Assembly (NCBI GenBank): GCA_934358675.1
Contig: CAKRKX010000097.1
Span: 1 to 8,042, forward strand
DNA: 8,042 nucleotides
From: an uncultured Agathobacter sp.
GTDB taxonomy: Bacteria > Bacillota > Clostridia > Lachnospirales > Lachnospiraceae
Reading direction: 5' to 3'
Shown here: positions 5,737-8,042 of the stretch, piece after piece
How positions within the stretch are numbered: the first letter of the stretch is position 1
Layout: each line of letters starts with the position of its first letter
Made by a program: the position numbers and the translations under genes
The notes under the pieces: generated by a model
Database searches by the model: none
Told to the model about the DNA's origin: nothing
The model's input: the letters and a program-made list of their open reading frames with translations, nothing else

Positions 5737-7359
5737 TTATACCCAATCCGTCTGACGGACGCGACATACCATATCGCCTTTTTGAATATCAACCTGAAGA
5801 AAGACATCGTCTCCCTCCTCGGTTTCCCATCGCTTCACATCAATCCGGATCTGATCATCCTTGATACTGCTTTGAATCTTATTTAATAATTCCGTTTTTA
5901 AAGCATCTGTATTAAGCGAATCATCCCAGAGATTCAGATTCTCTGTTGCACTCTCGACAATCCCCTTAGCCGATTCCAGATTGGACCACGCAGAAGAATC
6001 ATATGTAAACTTACCAAGGAACTGCGTATCCTGCATATCCGGATAAGATGCCATCACAATATAGGTTCCGTTATCAAGATCCTTTGTCAAATCAATCTCA
6101 TATTTAAACCATTGCTCATCATCCGAATCCCAATCCAAATATTCCACTCCGCTAATATCAATCCACCGAATCTTGTCTCCACCCTGTTTTTTGATATATA
6201 AATTAGCATCCCCATTTGCATTCGCACCGGAAAAATCGGCATATATCTTATTTTTTCCGGCAGCCATAATTTTTCCCTTATAAGACGCATTCAGCTTATC
6301 CAGATTGTCCTGTGTAATCTCATAATTGACCGTAAATGTTTTCTTTCCGAGAAGCTGTATTGCATCCTTATCCTGATAAACCTCATAATCAAACTGCATG
6401 CTGTGCTTTCCAACGGTATCTTCAAAGATTTCAAAAGTTGCGGTAACCGTTTCATCATTTTCTCCCGAAAATTCCAGGTCCTTATCAAGGCAAAACTTAT
6501 CGCCTGCCTCCCCGAATAATCCCACATCCACAGTCCAGTCATCCAGTTTCTTTCCGTTTTTATCGATAACCTGTTCATCGGAATAAAATTTCACTGTGAG
6601 TAACAATTCGTTTCTCTCAAAACTTACATTTCCGGTAAGAACGTCATCCGATTTCGAGAAATCAACCTTCGGATACTTGTCCGTCACCGACTGCTTTTCC
6701 CCCGCTGCAAGTTTTGTCGTAATGCCGCTCGAATCTTTCATAACAACGGTGCCTTTTGCATTGTTCACAACATTTGTCGTAACATTTTTTGCGGTTGTAA
6801 TCTTGGAACCTTCCGCACCTGCCGCAAAGGTTAATGCTGCATCGGCATTCAATGTAACATCAATCTTCGCTTTTGCTTTAATCGTTGTATTCTTGGTCAT
6901 AACGGTAATCTTAACCGGTTCTTTTGCCGTTCCGGACACCGTAAGATCTGATTTGGACACAACCTTAAACTTAGCGCCCTTCGACTGTGTTGTCACGGTA
7001 AGCGATAACTTTTTGTCGGATATACGGATCGTATTGTTTTTACCGCTCTCAACAAATACGCTCGCATTCTTGATCACAACGGATTTCACACTTGCTTTAT
7101 TTGTCACGGTTGCATTCTTCGCATTGATCGTGATGGTGGCACTCTTTGCCTGCTTCAAAGCCGGAATCGTAAGTTTCACCTTCTTAGCGGTCTTAACCTG
7201 AATATCCTTTTTTCCACTCTTTAAAGCCTGCTCCAACTGCTTCTGATTCGTCACGATGCACGCCTTTTTGCTTGCGGCGAAAGATACCCCCGGCATCATA
7301 CTCACGATCATCACCAACGCCAAAAGGCATGCGAATACGTTTCTCATCTGTTTTCTCAT
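5737..7359 (-). CDS. Secreted protein of unknown function, beta-strand-rich N-terminal part
   Basis: A 540-residue protein with a Sec signal peptide (MRKQMRNVFACLLALVMIVS, probable cleavage after SFA near residue 28). Two regions differ. Residues about 30-228 are Lys/Thr/Val/Ala-rich short alternating strands (VKLTIPALK, SATITINAKN, SVVIKNASVFV) with no Trp or Tyr, which suggests a beta-helix or stacked-strand domain. Residues about 229-540 are acidic, with all eight Trp residues and strand-rich Ig- or carbohydrate-binding-like blocks (TVDVGLFGEAGDKF, MQFDYEVYQD, GTYIVMASYP). There is no lipobox, LPXTG, S-layer or choline-binding repeat, and no catalytic motif I recognise, so it is probably released or held by non-covalent contact. 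ATG 7359 is supported by AAGGAG 10 bases upstream. It is a single-gene unit with its own promoter. I do not recognise the family; an adhesin or glycan-binding role would be a guess. Confidence 0.8.
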   Translation of the reverse strand: MRKQMRNVFACLLALVMIVSMMPGVSFAASKKACIVTNQKQLEQALKSGKKDIQVKTAKKVKLTIPALKQAKSATITINAKNATVTNKASVKSVVIKNASVFVESGKNNTIRISDKKLSLTVTTQSKGAKFKVVSKSDLTVSGTAKEPVKITVMTKNTTIKAKAKIDVTLNADAALTFAAGAEGSKITTAKNVTTNVVNNAKGTVVMKDSSGITTKLAAGEKQSVTDKYPKVDFSKSDDVLTGNVSFERNELLLTVKFYSDEQVIDKNGKKLDDWTVDVGLFGEAGDKFCLDKDLEFSGENDETVTATFEIFEDTVGKHSMQFDYEVYQDKDAIQLLGKKTFTVNYEITQDNLDKLNASYKGKIMAAGKNKIYADFSGANANGDANLYIKKQGGDKIRWIDISGVEYLDWDSDDEQWFKYEIDLTKDLDNGTYIVMASYPDMQDTQFLGKFTYDSSAWSNLESAKGIVESATENLNLWDDSLNTDALKTELLNKIQSSIKDDQIRIDVKRWETEEGDDVFLQVDIQKGDMVCRVRQTDWV

Positions 7360-7405
7360 AATTATTTAACTCCTTAGTTGATTTATTTAAGGGTGAGTGT
7401 ATTGT

Positions 7406-7431
7406 GTGTATATTATAGCATGTATATACAC
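7406..7431 (-). promoter_or_regulatory. Candidate operator dyad over the secreted-protein promoter
   Basis: A perfect 8-bp inverted repeat, GTGTATAT (7406-7413) and ATATACAC (7424-7431), with a 10-base spacer covers the -10 and the spacer of the promoter. Its centre-to-centre spacing of 18 bases suits a dimeric helix-turn-helix repressor. No regulator gene is visible in the window, and AT-rich promoter sequence can form such repeats by chance. Confidence 0.35.
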
Positions 7432-7439
7432 TTACACAA
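7412..7439 (-). promoter_or_regulatory. Promoter of the secreted-protein gene
   Basis: A perfect -10 TATAAT (complement of 7412-7417) preceded by TGC, making it an extended -10, lies 16 bases from -35 TTGTGT (7434-7439). The start point would be near 7405, giving a leader of about 45 bases before ATG 7359. A dyad overlaps the element (see the separate entry). Confidence 0.8.
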
Positions 7440-7536
7440 CTTTAAACTTCCTAATTGTGAACTTTCTGTGTCCTCCCCTGCGAATTCATCAAAAAGACTC
7501 AATCTCGTTGGAAAAGCGCTATCCTGAACTTGGCGG

Positions 7537-7773
7537 TTGTCCGATCGATATTCTAAAAACAATAAAATGCTTTATGAGAAAACCTATCCGGAGGAAAAGC
7601 ATGCACCATCCAAAAATATCGTCCGTTATGCAATCGCTTTGGCATGCATTGCCTTAGTTATCGTTGTCATCTGTGCAACATCAGCTCTAAAAAAGACTGA
7701 TACATCCGGCGATTCCACAACCGAGAGTATTTCGTCTGATTCGACCTTGAATGTTACGGAAAGTGACATTTAA
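7537..7773 (+). CDS. Small single-pass membrane protein of unknown function
   Basis: An ORF of 78 residues from TTG 7537, or 68 from ATG 7567 (MLYEKTYPEEKHAPSKN). One clear membrane helix follows (IVRYAIALACIALVIVVICA), then a Ser/Thr/Asp-rich tail (DTSGDSTTESISSDSTLN) ending ESDI. A charged N-terminus and a polar exported tail suggest N-in/C-out topology. The start is uncertain: neither candidate has a good ribosome site, and the only strong one (GGAGG at 7591) leads to an 18-codon ORF in another frame. It is the only supported gene on the plus strand and is followed at once by a strong terminator, which supports its being transcribed. No family is recognised. Confidence 0.5.
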   Translation: MSDRYSKNNKMLYEKTYPEEKHAPSKNIVRYAIALACIALVIVVICATSALKKTDTSGDSTTESISSDSTLNVTESDI

Positions 7774-7788
7774 CCAATAAAAATAAAC

Positions 7789-7830
7789 GGCATAAAGCAA
7801 AGTCTCTTCTGACCTTGTTTTATGCCTTTT
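7789..7830 (+). terminator. Strong rho-independent terminator, probably bidirectional
   Basis: A long stem, GGCATAAAGCAAAGTC with GACCTTGTTTTATGCC (one G-U and one A-C mismatch) and loop TCTTCT, is followed by TTTT and a T-rich run. It lies 15 bases after the small membrane-protein gene. On the minus strand the stem is followed by GTTTATTTTTATT, so it may also stop transcription from the Rpn-like frame. Confidence 0.85.
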
Positions 7831-7838
7831 CTCCTATT

Positions 7839-7976
7839 TTACTTAATCGTTTCGGCAAGTTCAATTGTTTTTTGATCAACACCACTGGCTTGAATCTGTT
7901 CCGGCGTTTCTCCCTTGCGCAAACGCAATACTGTATCTGCCAGATCCGATTGTCCTTTTGTACGCCCTTGATTGTG
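7839..7976 (-). pseudogene. C-terminal remnant of an Rpn-like recombination-promoting nuclease/transposase gene
   Basis: The frame ends at TAA 7839-7841 and encodes 45 residues including GRTKGQSDLADTVLRLRKG and ETPEQIQASGVDQKTIELAE, with the KG(Q/E)...RLRKGxTPEQI pattern often seen at the C-terminus of Rpn/PD-(D/E)XK family proteins. An in-frame TGA at 7977-7979 precedes it, and upstream sequence to 8042 is AT-rich with no continuation I can recognise. No start codon with a ribosome site lies inside, so this is most likely a remnant left by deletion, frameshift or insertion. The family call rests on a short, low-complexity tail; a sequencing frameshift at the junction cannot be excluded. Confidence 0.45.
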
Positions 7977-8042
7977 TCAAGTTAATGACAGATTTTTTCA
8001 TATATTTTTTTCATCCTTAATACCATTTTCATAATGCATGCA

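Noticed and set aside
6596..7201. 201-residue hydrophobic plus-strand frame resembling a membrane protein
   Set aside because: It is the antisense of the Lys/Val/Thr-rich repeats of the secreted protein; complementary codons give Phe/Val/Thr-rich output. It has no ribosome site or promoter.
1..8042. CRISPR array, tRNA or rRNA genes
   Set aside because: No regularly spaced repeats, cloverleaf with CCA-type acceptor, or rRNA-like sequence was seen on either strand.

Overview
The window looks like a moderate-GC Firmicutes chromosome, most likely a gut Clostridium-class organism of the Lachnospiraceae type. The reasons are a T-box leader, Gram-positive lipoprotein and Sec signals, strong AGGAGG-like ribosome sites and a GH3 glycosidase of the kind common in plant-glycan fermenters. 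The species is an inference; the sequence does not name it. All recognisable large genes are on the minus strand, so the window reads biologically from right to left.

Right edge (7774-8042): a strong, probably bidirectional terminator separates a small plus-strand gene from the C-terminal remnant of an Rpn-like (PD-(D/E)XK nuclease/transposase) reading frame on the minus strand, which is cut off by an in-frame stop and AT-rich sequence. The small plus-strand gene (about 7537-7773) encodes an unrecognised single-pass membrane protein. Next comes a 540-residue secreted protein of unknown function (5737-7359) with a canonical promoter overlapped by a dyad that could be an operator.

Centre (2269-5711): this is a tryptophan-transport operon. 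It starts with a sigma-A promoter and a complete T-box riboswitch whose specifier codon reads TGG (Trp), with clearly mutually exclusive antiterminator and terminator. Then follow a lipoprotein substrate-binding protein (trpX-type), a LivH-like permease (trpY-type) and an ATPase (trpZ-type). Uncharged tRNA-Trp should stabilise the antiterminator and switch on uptake. The trpX and trpY genes are separated by 221 bases holding at least four consecutive stem-loops, whereas the remaining joints of the operon are 0-1 bases wide. The operon ends with an unexpected gene, a membrane-anchored endonuclease/exonuclease/phosphatase (EEP) protein that is translationally coupled to the ATPase gene and followed by a terminator.

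Left edge (1-991): the N-terminal 330 residues of a GH3 beta-glucosidase-type enzyme with its own putative promoter; the gene runs out of the window.

The parts most worth following are the multi-hairpin trpX-trpY spacer, the EEP protein embedded in a Trp-starvation-induced transporter operon, the long post-terminator leader with small ORFs, and the unknown secreted protein with its dyad-covered promoter.
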